The notes under the pieces are model-generated. The model saw only the letters and a program-made list of their open reading frames with translations. It did no database searches and was not told the DNA's origin. A DNA stretch of 64,000 bases from Apoderus coryli (taxonomy: Eukaryota > Arthropoda > Insecta > Coleoptera > Attelabidae), in assembly GCA_911728435.2 (NCBI GenBank), contig OU452199.1:26360860-26424859 (forward strand), given 5' to 3'. Made by a program: the position numbers and the translations under genes. Below, in pieces: positions 35,219 to 45,870 of the stretch. Numbering within the stretch: the first letter of the stretch is position 1; each line of letters begins with the position of its first letter.

Positions 35219-36183
35219 CACGTTCGCTGCGACTCAGATTTAGAACGCGGGCGTCTAGTGCTAACAAACTTTTTTACATAAATCTAAGGTATTTCTTTGA
35301 GAAATAGCTTTTATAACTGACCTAAAATAAGTTTCTGCAAAATTTAGGGCGAAAAGGGCCATGACGTCCAAATAAGTCACGCGCACTGAGTACTATAATA
35401 GTAGCATAATGCTGATAACTTATTTATAGGTCATGACACTTTCTGCTTTAATTTTTGCAGAAAGCTGTTTCAAGCCAGTTATAAAAGCTATTTCTGAATT
35501 TGGAAGTAAAAAAACGAGAAGATCTAACGTTCTTTTGATATTTTTTATAAAAATATGAAAATAATTATAATTCATTTGCCCCACGCATGCCGGGCAATGG
35601 TATGAGGGGAATTTTTCTTTGGGTTTTGTGTAGTTTCCCTCGGCGGCATTCGTTGTGCAGTTTCGGAAGGGACTAATTGGTCGATTATATTTAGCCGGAA
35701 GTCGTAAAAAATCATCGTCCGATTCATACAACATTTGTTCTAACTCCCGTTGAGATAAAGGTTGTATATAAACTTTTTTCGAAGTAGTTCGGATCCTTTT
35801 CGCTTTAGAAGGCCCTGCCTCATCTTCCGCCATCACTATCGTTTTTTTTTTTTTTGAACACGTATAACAACCATCACGTAAAATGTAAAATCCACCCTAA
35901 TACTGCAGAGCTACAATAACAACTGAAGGCTCGAAAACACGTGTAACCGATAGGTAATTCAAGGTTACAGCATCATATGGCCACACATCATCAACTCGCC
36001 CCAGTATGGTTTTTTATTCTTCAAGCCCTTAGGATCACGCTCACGTAAAATAAACTCGAATGCTGCAGTGCTAACTTTTCGTTTACGCTTGAAAACTTGT
36101 TGGACAGATGACTTATTTACAAGTCACGCGCACATGACAAATATAGCGCATGACTTATTAATGAGTCATGAGCAGCGAACGTG
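35219..36183. mobile_element. piggyBac-type element with TTAA target duplication
   Basis: The ends are CACGTTCGCTGCG and its near-complement (GCAGCGAACGTG), each flanked by TTAA (35215-35218 and 36184-36187), the piggyBac signature. At 965 bp it is too short for a full transposase (over 500 codons). On the minus strand 35836-35420 encodes an N-terminal fragment with an acidic, basic-patched start (AEDEAGPSKAKRIR, SQRELEQMLYESDDD) like piggyBac N-termini, so it is an internally deleted derivative. Internal inverted repeats lie around 35303-35320 and 35476-35495. Confidence 0.85.
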
Positions 36184-36984
36184 TTAATGGGCTGCCTAGT
36201 GCCGATTAATGTTTACAGGCCTCAGTATCCAAATCATATTTAATTTTGGGTTTTATTTTTTGTGGGTACTTTGTTACCATGTTTCTTTAACATTTAGAAA
36301 TTTCTGTACTATTCTCTTTTCGATTTGTAAGAATAAATATTAGGTTTGGATCATTGTCAAACGCAGAACTTCACTTCAGCTTTACCGAATCAGTACGTAT
36401 TTGGTATTATAACTACTTCCAAAATTCTAGAAGCAGTAATTTTGAGACCGTTAAGGCAATTTAATTGTGTTTAATAATTAATATTCTCCTGACACTTATA
36501 ATGATTGTTTGAAGCTTCAGTCGGATCATTCATGCTGGAAAGTCCTCCAGTTCTGCACAATAAATTACCTGAAAAATGTAAACGCATGATAACAGTTTTT
36601 TTATTTTTTTTAACCCAACATTTCCTCTCTTTTTTCCTGTTTTTGGTATTGTCATAATTTTCTGTATGAATCGTATTGCCTTTGCCTATTTTTTTTTTGT
36701 TTTGTTGTTTTTGTATATATGCATAAGTATTCATAATATGATAATCTGTGTATAGGTATGAGCAGTGTTGATTTGATTTTGTAAATCTATTCTTGAGACC
36801 AGTGTTGCCTTCAAACACTGTTTAATGAATTTTTAAACTATGTGTATGTAAAACGGGAGATATTTGAATAAAGATTTGTTACAAAAAAACAAGGAAATGT
36901 CAACCAATAGAATATAAATAATTTACTAGTTACAGGCTTGTTTAACAAAACAAGACTTAATTTCGAGAGCTTGTATGTGACCAC

Positions 36985-37050
36985 TATACTTTCGCCAGAC
37001 GGCCGTTTCGTCGATGCGCGACTCATCAGATTAAAGCTATCTGTAAACCA
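36985..37050 (-). ncRNA. Hammerhead ribozyme with intact core consensus, minus strand
   Basis: Minus-strand order: CTGATGA (37029-37023); stem II GTCG-CGCAT-CGAC (37022-37010), perfectly paired; GAAA (37009-37006); stem III palindrome ACGGCCGT; and GTC with cleavage expected after the C at 36998. All conserved core positions of the hammerhead consensus are present. The following TGGCGAAAGTATAG resembles TGGTGAAAGCATGG after the motif at 20701, so both are one family. Helix I is weaker (GCTTT with AAAG). A short stem III implies action as a dimer or in tandem, as known for Penelope-like elements and retrozymes. Confidence 0.75.
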
Positions 37051-37923
37051 TCTTATAATAATTTCTATGAGATTTCTGGCATTTCCTTGACAGTCTATAG
37101 TTAAATTAGCTTTTTTGTGAAAATCCTTAGACAGTTATTACTTTCTAGTGTTTACTCACTAGGGTAGGTTAGACATGAGATGTTTTCCATCAAGAATCCC
37201 CTGGTCCTCTGATGTTTGATTCGCCTTCTCCAGATGCCACCCTAGATACTCTGGGCACTGCTTGCGGAGTGAGGTCCATGTTGACCTCTAGCACCCTAGT
37301 TATTCAAGTTCTCATAGCTCCAGTAATAAAATTCCAAAGAGGTTTACGATGCAAGGCAATTATATATTTGATTTGAGTAAAATTGTTGGTTTTATGCTCA
37401 GCCCCACTGATGTACACGGATTCATCAGTCTATGTTCATTTATTACCATGCTCCACATTAGAGAAGTCCTACTTCTTGAGATTCCTTGTTACTAAAATAA
37501 ACTAAGAATCAAATTGAAGTGAAAAAATATAAAAGAACTTCTTGTGGGGATGATGTTGAGACAGGCGGTGGTTTAAAATTTATATGAAGAATATTCATTT
37601 TGTACTCTGTCATCGATGACAGAAATATTAAAAATTTAGCCATCCTAAGAATATTGGTTTCAAGTAAGATTATAAGCCTCGTCGATATTACCTAAAACAA
37701 ATATAAACAAACTCCTTGATTACTGGGCGTGTCAAGCAGACCCAGTTATAACATTTCTTTCCATATACCTACCTACCTATTATACAACTTTTATACCTAT
37801 AGAAATAAAATTAATATAAATTTCTTTCTTACATTCACTGGTAAAACTACAAGATCTTTTTTTATTTATTACCAAACGTCACATTTAACAAACAGCCACT
37901 GTCATGTCACTATTAACTATGAA

Positions 37924-40900
37924 ATGTTTAATTTTTATGTGAAAGTTTTTTTTCTATTGCTGTTTTCTTCATTGGTGGGTCCGAAAAAAATTCTCGAACG
38001 CAGTCTGCATCTTAAATACAGGAACAGAGATGCACGAAACTGTCCAAATCACGCCTGCGCACATCCGCCAGACAGTTGTAGCTCTTGCGTTAATTATCCA
38101 AATCAAAACGAAGTGTTGGAGCAACCGTTTTATAGAAATAATGTGTTGGAAAGTCCTTTGATTTTGGTGCTGCTGATAATATTAGGGTTACTCTTTTTTC
38201 TTATATTTTTAGGTAAGCATTATAGATATTTACATTTTACTATTACAGGGCAGATAAGGTAATAATGGTAATACTAATGGTCATATGCACGGACTTTATA
38301 TAAGCCACGCTTACGAGTTAAGCTTGCTTAAGTTATGATTTTGGTATGCACCGTAGTTAACAGAGCGTTTAAGCGTTAACGTTAAGCTCTGTTAACGTTA
38401 AGAATATTGGCCGCTTAAGCTTAGGAGTTTGTGAATTTAAAACGCCACTAAGTCATCGTAAAATATTTATAAAATATATTTGTTTATTAGAAATAGATGA
38501 TCATTGACTTCGAATTCCCACGAAGAATACATATTATGGTTTAGCTGTTTGTCATTTTTTGGTAATATTAGATTATGCCAGGGGTTTTATAATTATTCAG
38601 GATTTTTTTGTCCAAAAGATATATCCATGAAATCGCAGTGTTTGTTTTTTTCTAATTTTGGATATTCTTTCATGGAAGGAAGCTGCCCTAAGAGACATGA
38701 TGCTACGTAAACATCAAGCACCATATTATAGAAGCAATGAGGATATTCTAAAATTAAAAAAACCTACCTGAGATTCTTGTGGTTCTACTGTAATGGTTTT
38801 CATTGAATGGGATATAATATGTTCTTCTTACTCAACGTCTTATACAACGGTATTATCCTTTCCCCATTTTTTAGGGATCTTGTTCGGTGCTATATGAAGC
38901 ATTAAATTTAGTCTCAATGGATTGCAAAGCAAGTTGATGCATCTCGATTTCATTCTATCTTCTAATATTGCTCCATATGGATTGGAAATAATTTGTAACA
39001 AATGTAACTCCTCAGAATTACTGAAATTGGGCATTTCATCTTAGCTTAGCAAAGTGTAGCTTCATGTGAAAAGAGTGCATATCTGCATGTTTATTTTAAA
39101 TTCTCAAATCAAAGTTTACTTGTCGAATTTGATAAAATACTTATTATGTACCTAGTTTAAATTCGGCACAGATGCGTAATTATATGAAAATCAATATGGC
39201 CTAAAAATACCTTATTAAAATAGTTATTTACCTAACAAGTGCGGAAAGTAGTACTTTTCCGCAAGCGACGATAGTTGACCGAACGACACGCAGTGGAGTT
39301 GGGTCATCCATTAAGGGCGGAAAAGAGACTTTCCGGCTTTTCGCAAAACCAAATAGTACATAGGTACAGGCAAAACTGTATAAATAACGCATAATTTAAA
39401 ATACGTTATTACCAGAGAAAGAGACCCAGAATGGTAAAAAACTAGGTTAAGTTTGCAGTTGAATACATTTGAAACATCGTGCGGAAAAGTAACTTTTCTG
39501 CACATTTTGGGCATTTGTTGTAGCAAATAACTTTGTTTCATTGATGTTAAAAATTTAAATTCATATTGTTTATTATTACTTAGGAAACGGTGAGATGTAT
39601 AGGGCAACCTAACAGGATTTAAGAAAGAACATTAATTAGTATCAATAGGATATTTGAACTAGAGGGTGGCGTATTTAAAATAAAGTTATTTGAATAAATA
39701 TGTTTACAAAATACACTGTTGAACAACCGCTTAATATAATATTTCCAATCAACTTGCCAGTATACATATTTTAAAAACTTACCTAACTGAAAAATAGTAA
39801 CTTCACTTTATTTGTCCAAAGTATACAAAAAACCATCAAATCATAAAATATAGTCTTTCATTTAAAAAATATAATCGTGATATGCAATACTTATGGGACA
39901 CTGTACATACAGGGTGATTCAGCTAAGTGTTTAATTAGCATTTTAGGAGCTAATTTGAAACTTTCTACATTTATATAAAAAGGAAAGAGCTTCTTTTCAA
40001 ACATATTTTCATGATGGCGGCACTTCCGTTTCTTAGATAAAGGCATGAAAAGCATAGTTTACAACAAAACAAAATCTAAAAAAAATAGGTATAAAACGTA
40101 TGGTATTGTTTTATTAACCCAACAGTAGAGTTCTTCAAATACAGTTCCTGGCAAAGAGAACAGATTTCAACGCTAGACACCCTGGTAAAAATACAAGCCA
40201 CCAGTATGTACTATATAAAAACTCGTCAACCAAGGATTCTGGACGCGACAACGTAGTTCTTGGTAATTTTGCTATGATTCCTAACACTACAATTCCAAAA
40301 GTAGCCAAGTTAACTGGCATTTCTGACGGTTCTGTACGTAAGGTACTCAAACAAAATAAGTTCCATACAAGCTGCAAATTGATCAACAACTCAGTGACTA
40401 GAAAAATAACAGAAAATCCAAATTTGTTAAAAAAATATTAGCTTTAGCTATAGATCGATATGTTTTGAATGGATTTGTCAACAAAAACATTTGTAGATAT
40501 TGGGATAATGACAAACCCCATATCTTTTGGGCGGACTATTATACAGAATATCCCGAGGTCAAGCGTGAGCAGGAATGCTGGGCGACGAGATATCGAGCTT
40601 ATTTTCACAGAATAAAACTTCACCTCCTATTTAGAACTTTTAGGAAATGTTATAAATCCATTAATCACTCACACCTTGTTGGGACAAGGTGAAGCTCCTC
40701 ATCATTACGCTCTTCATGTTAGGCGATGACTGGATGAAAGTTTTCTTCGGAAAGGGATTGGAAGGAGAGGTACCCTAAACTGGCCGCCAATATTTAACGC
40801 CACGACTTTGATATTTAAAAATGTTTGAATAATATTAAAGTCGGCTTTTAATATGTATCTTTCACATACCAACAATTTGATATTGGTACCTACATAAATA

Positions 40901-42555
40901 AAATTTAGATTACATTTTTTTACTTTTTAATTAACTATTCTATAAAAAAAAATATATCGCACATATTTGCGATTTTTCCATTTGCAGGTTGACCATTTTC
41001 TTAATAATTTATTGATCGAAGTAGGAACAATTTTAAACATCCTTTTAGAACTAAAAGTGTAACACATATATATATTTTAATTTTCTAGGATTACTAAAGG
41101 CTTTAATAGGAGTATTTTCAAGGAAAATTGGGGAATTTGGCTTAGCACTCTTAGTAGATTTACCTGAACCGTTAGAAGAATATCGTGAAAAAAATTTAAA
41201 AAATATAGTAGTGAAATACGACATAGTTGGATGGCCTATCCATCCACAAACCGGAGAAAGAACTGTGAGGGTACTACCTGGGTAAGTTTTTATTATTTTT
41301 AAAAGCTATACCACCATTAACATTTTCCTTTTATTTTTTGTCATGAAGATTTAGTAAAAGTAACATATTTATTACATTTTTGTGTTTTAATAAAATCAAA
41401 AACGATTTTAAAATTTAGCAAAAATGTTGATTCATCCTATTTCTAAAATAGCGTTTTCGTACCAGAAAAAGTTTTCTCCTTTTTTAGACACTCTACCATG
41501 GAAGTTGTTGATCTCCTAAATATTAAACACATGTAAAAAATTTCAAATAGCCCTGGTATTATTTTAGATTTTCGTTACGCACAAAAAATACAATACATAA
41601 TTTACGGTAGTACCTAGTAGGTAATTTTCGCATAACTGTTTTCCAGATTTCGGCATGTAAGTCAATCTACTATCAGATATATTTTGCCATTTGTGGCACT
41701 TGTCATACTAGAAGTTTTCTATTCCGTATTCATTGTTGAGTATGTTTTCCTAATTTATTTATATGCCTATGTCTCACGGTATTTTGAAAACTTAAATTCT
41801 TTAAATTTTGTGAAAAAAATTTATTTCATCTTCTGAGCAATACAATTTTTACTAGGAATATTATGGCACACTATTATACAGGAATAGGCTGAGTTGTGGT
41901 TCCGGCTGGTCGTATATTCTGCTGCTTCAGCAGCTGACGAAGCTGCGTGAAATATGTGTATGGCAAACGAGTACCTATAAGTGTCCAAGAAAACGCTCGG
42001 TTTCACTTGTTTAAAATTACCTTCTAAAGTTTTTTACCTGATCCAAGCAATTTTTTGAAATGAAACGTTGTGTAATACTGTAACGTTTTTCGGGGTTCGT
42101 ATGTGAAATAACAACGCGCTTTATTTCAAACTAATTTATTTACACTTAATAACTAAAACTTAAACAAACTAATGCAAACATAAATGCACTAATGCACACT
42201 GTATTTATTTGTACTATTTATTTCACTATTATTTATACCGGGTGTCCCACCGGGAAGGGATTCGATCGATTATGGAGAAACTACACTGTGGAACAATCTG
42301 AAAATCTGGTGTAGTACGTAGGTCGATGGGACCAATTCGGCTAAAATGTTTTCAAGGAACTTCCTTATTTCAAATACGACTCTATATAGATTATATATTT
42401 TTTGGATTCTCTTTGTAATTCTAAAGATATCTCATGCGTAATATGTTATAGCTATCTCCAGCCATTTTCGAAATTTTGTCAAAAATTACGTTTTCAGAAT
42501 AATAATAATATTGTTTATTCAAAAGGTACATTGATTGCGAATAATGACCATTTTT

Positions 42556-42598
<43 letters not shown>

Positions 42599-45500
42599 GC
42601 GCCTACGTATATTTTTTCATCTAAAGGTAGTTTACACACATGGGAAAATATTTAAAAAAAATAAAGGAATTGTAAAATTTGCAAAATAGTAGTAGTCGCT
42701 ATCACTAACAAAGACCCTTTAAGATCAGCAACAGTTTTTATTTTATACATTATTTTAGATGTAACTTAACTTTCGTTGGTAGCTGTAGATACCAGTTAAT
42801 TTTTAACTGGCAGCTATAACTACCAGTTAAGTTTTAACTGGTAGCATAGATACCATGAAAAATGTAATACAATTTATGTTCTTATAACAAGTTGGCTTAA
42901 AACTTTATAAAAATCTATTTGCACTTGTACTGCAAATAGTTATTTATTATACAAGGGAAAAAAGTACTAGATTATTAGCTCGAGGTTGTGTTGTCTCCCG
43001 ACGCGCAGCGGAGGGAGACAAAAAACCGAGAGCTAAAATCTAACTTTTTTCCCGTGTATGATACACTATTTTTTTCTGAGACGGGAAAAACTTCGATTTA
43101 ATATTGAAAAAAGTCAGAAAATTATCCAAGTGAAATTTGAAGTTTTAAAAAAGTAATCAAATATCTGTCAATTTCATTCTGTAATTTAATTTAAAAATTG
43201 GGAACACTCCACCGGAGTCAGTAGAAGCAGCAAAAGTAGCGTCACAAATTATTGCCAGTTTTGATATATAAAGAAAATGTAACTTTTATATAATAAAATT
43301 TCCTAAAATTAAATATCTACCGTTACTTATGTGTCCGGGAAAAAAGTGACATTTTATTACCTGTCAAGAGAGTAAATATGTCAAACTTTCTTCCCGTCAC
43401 AGAAAAAAATCTATTTTTTCGAAAAATGTGTGTGTTTCACAAAGTTGGATTATGATGTGGTTTCCTTATGAGACTGTTTGTTTTTACTCTCAAACTAGGA
43501 CAAATTTTACTACTAAAATGTATACATTTGTTAGTATATACATCAGTAGTACTTATATAATTATTTTGTATTTTTTTCTTGATTATATGTTGCGCAACAC
43601 ACTGACAAAAAACAAAAACACCTATTTTACCGGAAACATGAAGTTCCGTGAGGCTCACTGGTAGATATATACATACCATCAAACACGTTGCAGTAGATTT
43701 GTAGGCGCATTTCACGGCGCACCGGTGTTAACATGTACCCGTGGAACTTAATGTCTCAAAACATAGGAATAACGAGCTATAGCTACCTCTAGCACTTTAA
43801 GGGTTACCTATCGACTGTCCCTGCTGTGTGTCTCCGTCTTTATATACGTCATTTCTGTTCCATATCACGCCCGAATATTCTTCACGTTTCTAGTCTTCCA
43901 TTTTATTCCATGCGGGGTCTACGACATACGACACAACCAGCTCGAGTATAACTAGACGCCTAGCGGTATTGCCAACAGGTGTACATTTTCTCTTGTTCGT
44001 TACAATATATTTTAGATATGTAAGAAGGCTTTGAGACAAAGACTAATAAATATAAAAGGCCCGAAGATGCTTCGATGTGGTGCGAAACGATGGCGAATTT
44101 CTGATTTTATTTACCAACATAATACCCACCAACACGCTCAAACAAATTACTTTCGTTTTCTGTCATGTACAGGAAGGGCATTTCGATGATTTTATCCTAT
44201 ACTGCCTAAACCCTAATAGATAGAACAAAACTAAGTAACACGTCACGTTTGATTTGTTTGGGTTTAGTTTAATGTTTCAATCGAAGCGCCGCTAACTTGA
44301 TTAATTTCTTTTATACAGGGTGATTTTCATTATTTGTCATTTTCTTTTTTCCGCTGCTAAGAATTAGATTTACTTGGGACAACCTATATATCAAAGTCAC
44401 TAACATTTGGAAAAATGTTATCCTCTTTATAACCAAGTAGCCCTATGTTTAGTTAAACTACATAAAAACCATATTTTTAGCAATTTACAAATAATAACAT
44501 AAAATTTCACTAGTGTATCATAAAATTTAACTATTGTATCATGTATGAAAACGAAACACACGCTGTCATTTAATAAACTGTAACGTTTTTCTGGGTTCGT
44601 AGTGTGAAATAACAACGCGCTTTATTTAAAATTAATTTATTTACACTTAGAATACACACTTAAACAAACTAATAACATTAATGAACTAATATGACTGTAT
44701 TTATTTCACTATTGACTGTCCCTGCTGTGTCTTCGTCTTTATATACATCATGTGACGTTCCACATCACGCGCGAATATTTCGCACATTTCTAGTCTCTTC
44801 CATTTTATTCCATGCGCGTTCTAGCAAAGATTAATATTAATCTTTGGTCATAGACACAACCAGCTGGAGTAAAACCATAGAATAAGAAAGCTAGCTAACA
44901 GCTTTCTTATTCTATGGTAAAACTAAAGACCTAGCGGTGTTGCCAACAGGTGTACATTTTCTCTGTTCGTTACAATACTCAAAAGATACTTATTTTAAGC
45001 ATCCGTTAAGTTTAAGGAATTGAAATGTCATACGATAATTATGAAAAATTCGATATGTTGCAATGTTTTATTCAATGTAATAATAATATAATGCTGCCTC
45101 TGGAATTTACTACAACCAGAGATATAGAGCTATATATGTGACTACAACCCATACCCAGAAAGTTTGACTAAATATATAGACACTTGTCATACAGGGTTAT
45201 AAAGAGAATAGGTACAATTTGGACGCTAGTGACACTTTGATCTTTGATATATGGGTGTCCCACGTAAATCTAATAGCATCGGAAAAAAGAAAATGACAAA
45301 TAATGAAAATCACCTTGTATCAAGAAAACTAATCAAGTTAGCGGCGCTTTGATTGCTTAGTTTTGTGCTATTTATTATGGTTTACGCTGTAGGTATCGTA
45401 TAAAAACATCGAAATTTGTTCACCCTATACGCTTCAAATGAGTAACAAAAATGCTACTACATAATATAATATATTGATATTATTTAATAATTTTAGGAAA

Positions 45501-45870
45501 ACCGAGTTCTGTTTGAATGTAATATTTTTCTTAGCTTATCCACTGGCACTTTTATTACGGATTTGTGCAATATGTTGTTGTATAAGAAACTATAAAGGTG
45601 AAGAAGATGATTGTTTCAAAGAAGTAAATGTTGTTAAATTTAGTGAAGCATCGACTAATAAGGTATTACCATTTTTATGTTTATTAATGTGATTTAAGAG
45701 ATTTTGATTTTCAGGATAAAAAATCTAAGGGGCCACAGTTAGATGTTTATATGGAAAATGATGCTCGAGAAAAAGCAGATACACAATATGTCATAAATAT
45801 GATGAGACAAAGTCAAAGTTCGTTGGGGAAATATAGGAATAGTGATAATTCATCAAATTTACGTAGATAA
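37924..45870 (+). CDS. Unrecognised membrane protein, 298 aa, five exons, complete
   Basis: Exons 37924-38212, 41089-41281, 41647-41739, 45497-45662 and 45715-45870 join in phase with GT-AG sites (897 nt). Predicted features: an N-terminal hydrophobic signal-like segment (residues about 5-19, FYVKVFFLLLFSSLV); a short cysteine-rich stretch with four Cys (NCPNHACAHPPDSCSSC, residues about 40-56); a strong membrane segment SPLILVLLIILGLLFFLIFL at about 77-96; a polar domain with YDIVGWPIHPQTGERTVRVL; then two close hydrophobic segments (IRYILPFVALVILEVFYSVF and NVIFFLAYPLALLLR) before a Cys cluster (ICAICCC) that could be lipid-modified. The tail is hydrophilic. I do not recognise the family. 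The start is the first ATG giving the signal-like segment. AATAAA lies at 46158. Confidence 0.82.
39905..40800 (+). mobile_element. mariner/IS630-type transposon remnant in intron 1 of the membrane-protein gene
   Basis: The left end TACAGGGTGATTCAGC lies at about 39908. Coding traces on the plus strand: a decayed helix-turn-helix region near 40200-40400, then NGFVNKNICRYWDNDKPHIF (the stretch following the first catalytic Asp) at 40465-40540, and SINHSHLVGTR. Stops and frame shifts throughout. No right end identified. Confidence 0.75.
42079..44004. repeat. LTR copy 1, split by a 1.58-kb insertion
   Basis: Starts TGTAACGTTTTTC and ends TTGTTCGTTACA, a TG...CA terminus with 7-bp inverted ends. 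The outer parts (42079-42230 and about 43813-44004) align in order with the LTR at 44579-44974. The middle (about 42231-43807) is absent from the second copy and is flanked by CTATT/CTATC, a likely 5-bp target duplication. I see no internal retrotransposon coding sequence between the two LTR copies, so this is a solo LTR. Confidence 0.75.
42231..43807. mobile_element. Unclassified 1.58-kb insertion inside the LTR
   Basis: Defined by comparison with the uninterrupted LTR at 44579-44974. It contains an (AT)n run at about 42557-42594 and an inverted segment around 42955-43070 (TACAAGGGAAAAAAGT mirrored by ACTTTTTTCCCGTGTA). No transposase or other coding sequence is recognised. Confidence 0.6.
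44040..44092 (+). other. Possible decayed hammerhead-like repeat
   Basis: The segment CCGAAGATGC...GGTGCGAAACGATGG has the spacing of the hammerhead-like repeats elsewhere in this window (a core before a small stem, then GCGAAAC), but the first core half is altered. Reported only as a possible relative. Confidence 0.25.
44579..44974. repeat. Solo LTR copy 2
   Basis: Starts TGTAACGTTTTTCTGGG, ends CTGTTCGTTACA. It aligns over its whole length with the outer parts of the copy at 42079-44004. It carries an extra 41-bp palindrome plus 7-bp duplication at 44876-44923 that the other copy lacks. No clear flanking duplication. Confidence 0.75.
44876..44916. mobile_element. Ultrashort palindromic insertion (41 bp) with 7-bp target duplication
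   Basis: Reads CATAGAATAAGAAAGCT, a 7-nt loop, then the perfect complement. It is flanked by GTAAAAC at 44869-44875 and 44917-44923. The other LTR copy has a single GTATAAC at 43946-43952, the empty site with one mismatch. Confidence 0.85.

Larger units (their letters stand above)
44215..45372. repeat. Composite inverted-repeat element around a solo LTR
   Basis: The left arm (about 44222-44430) contains AAGCGCCGCTAACTTGATTA and TACAGGGTGATTTTCATTAT; both recur inverted at about 45190-45372. An inner stretch at 44320-44430 mirrors 45190-45325. The interior holds the LTR at 44579-44974, which therefore inserted after the inverted-repeat element formed. Confidence 0.8.

Noticed and set aside
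36471..36818. 115-aa minus-strand open frame
   Set aside because: Low-complexity Lys/Asn-rich translation of AT-rich DNA with no splice or family support.
42557..42594. (AT)n run as a regulatory element or origin
   Set aside because: A simple microsatellite inside an insertion; nothing else supports function.
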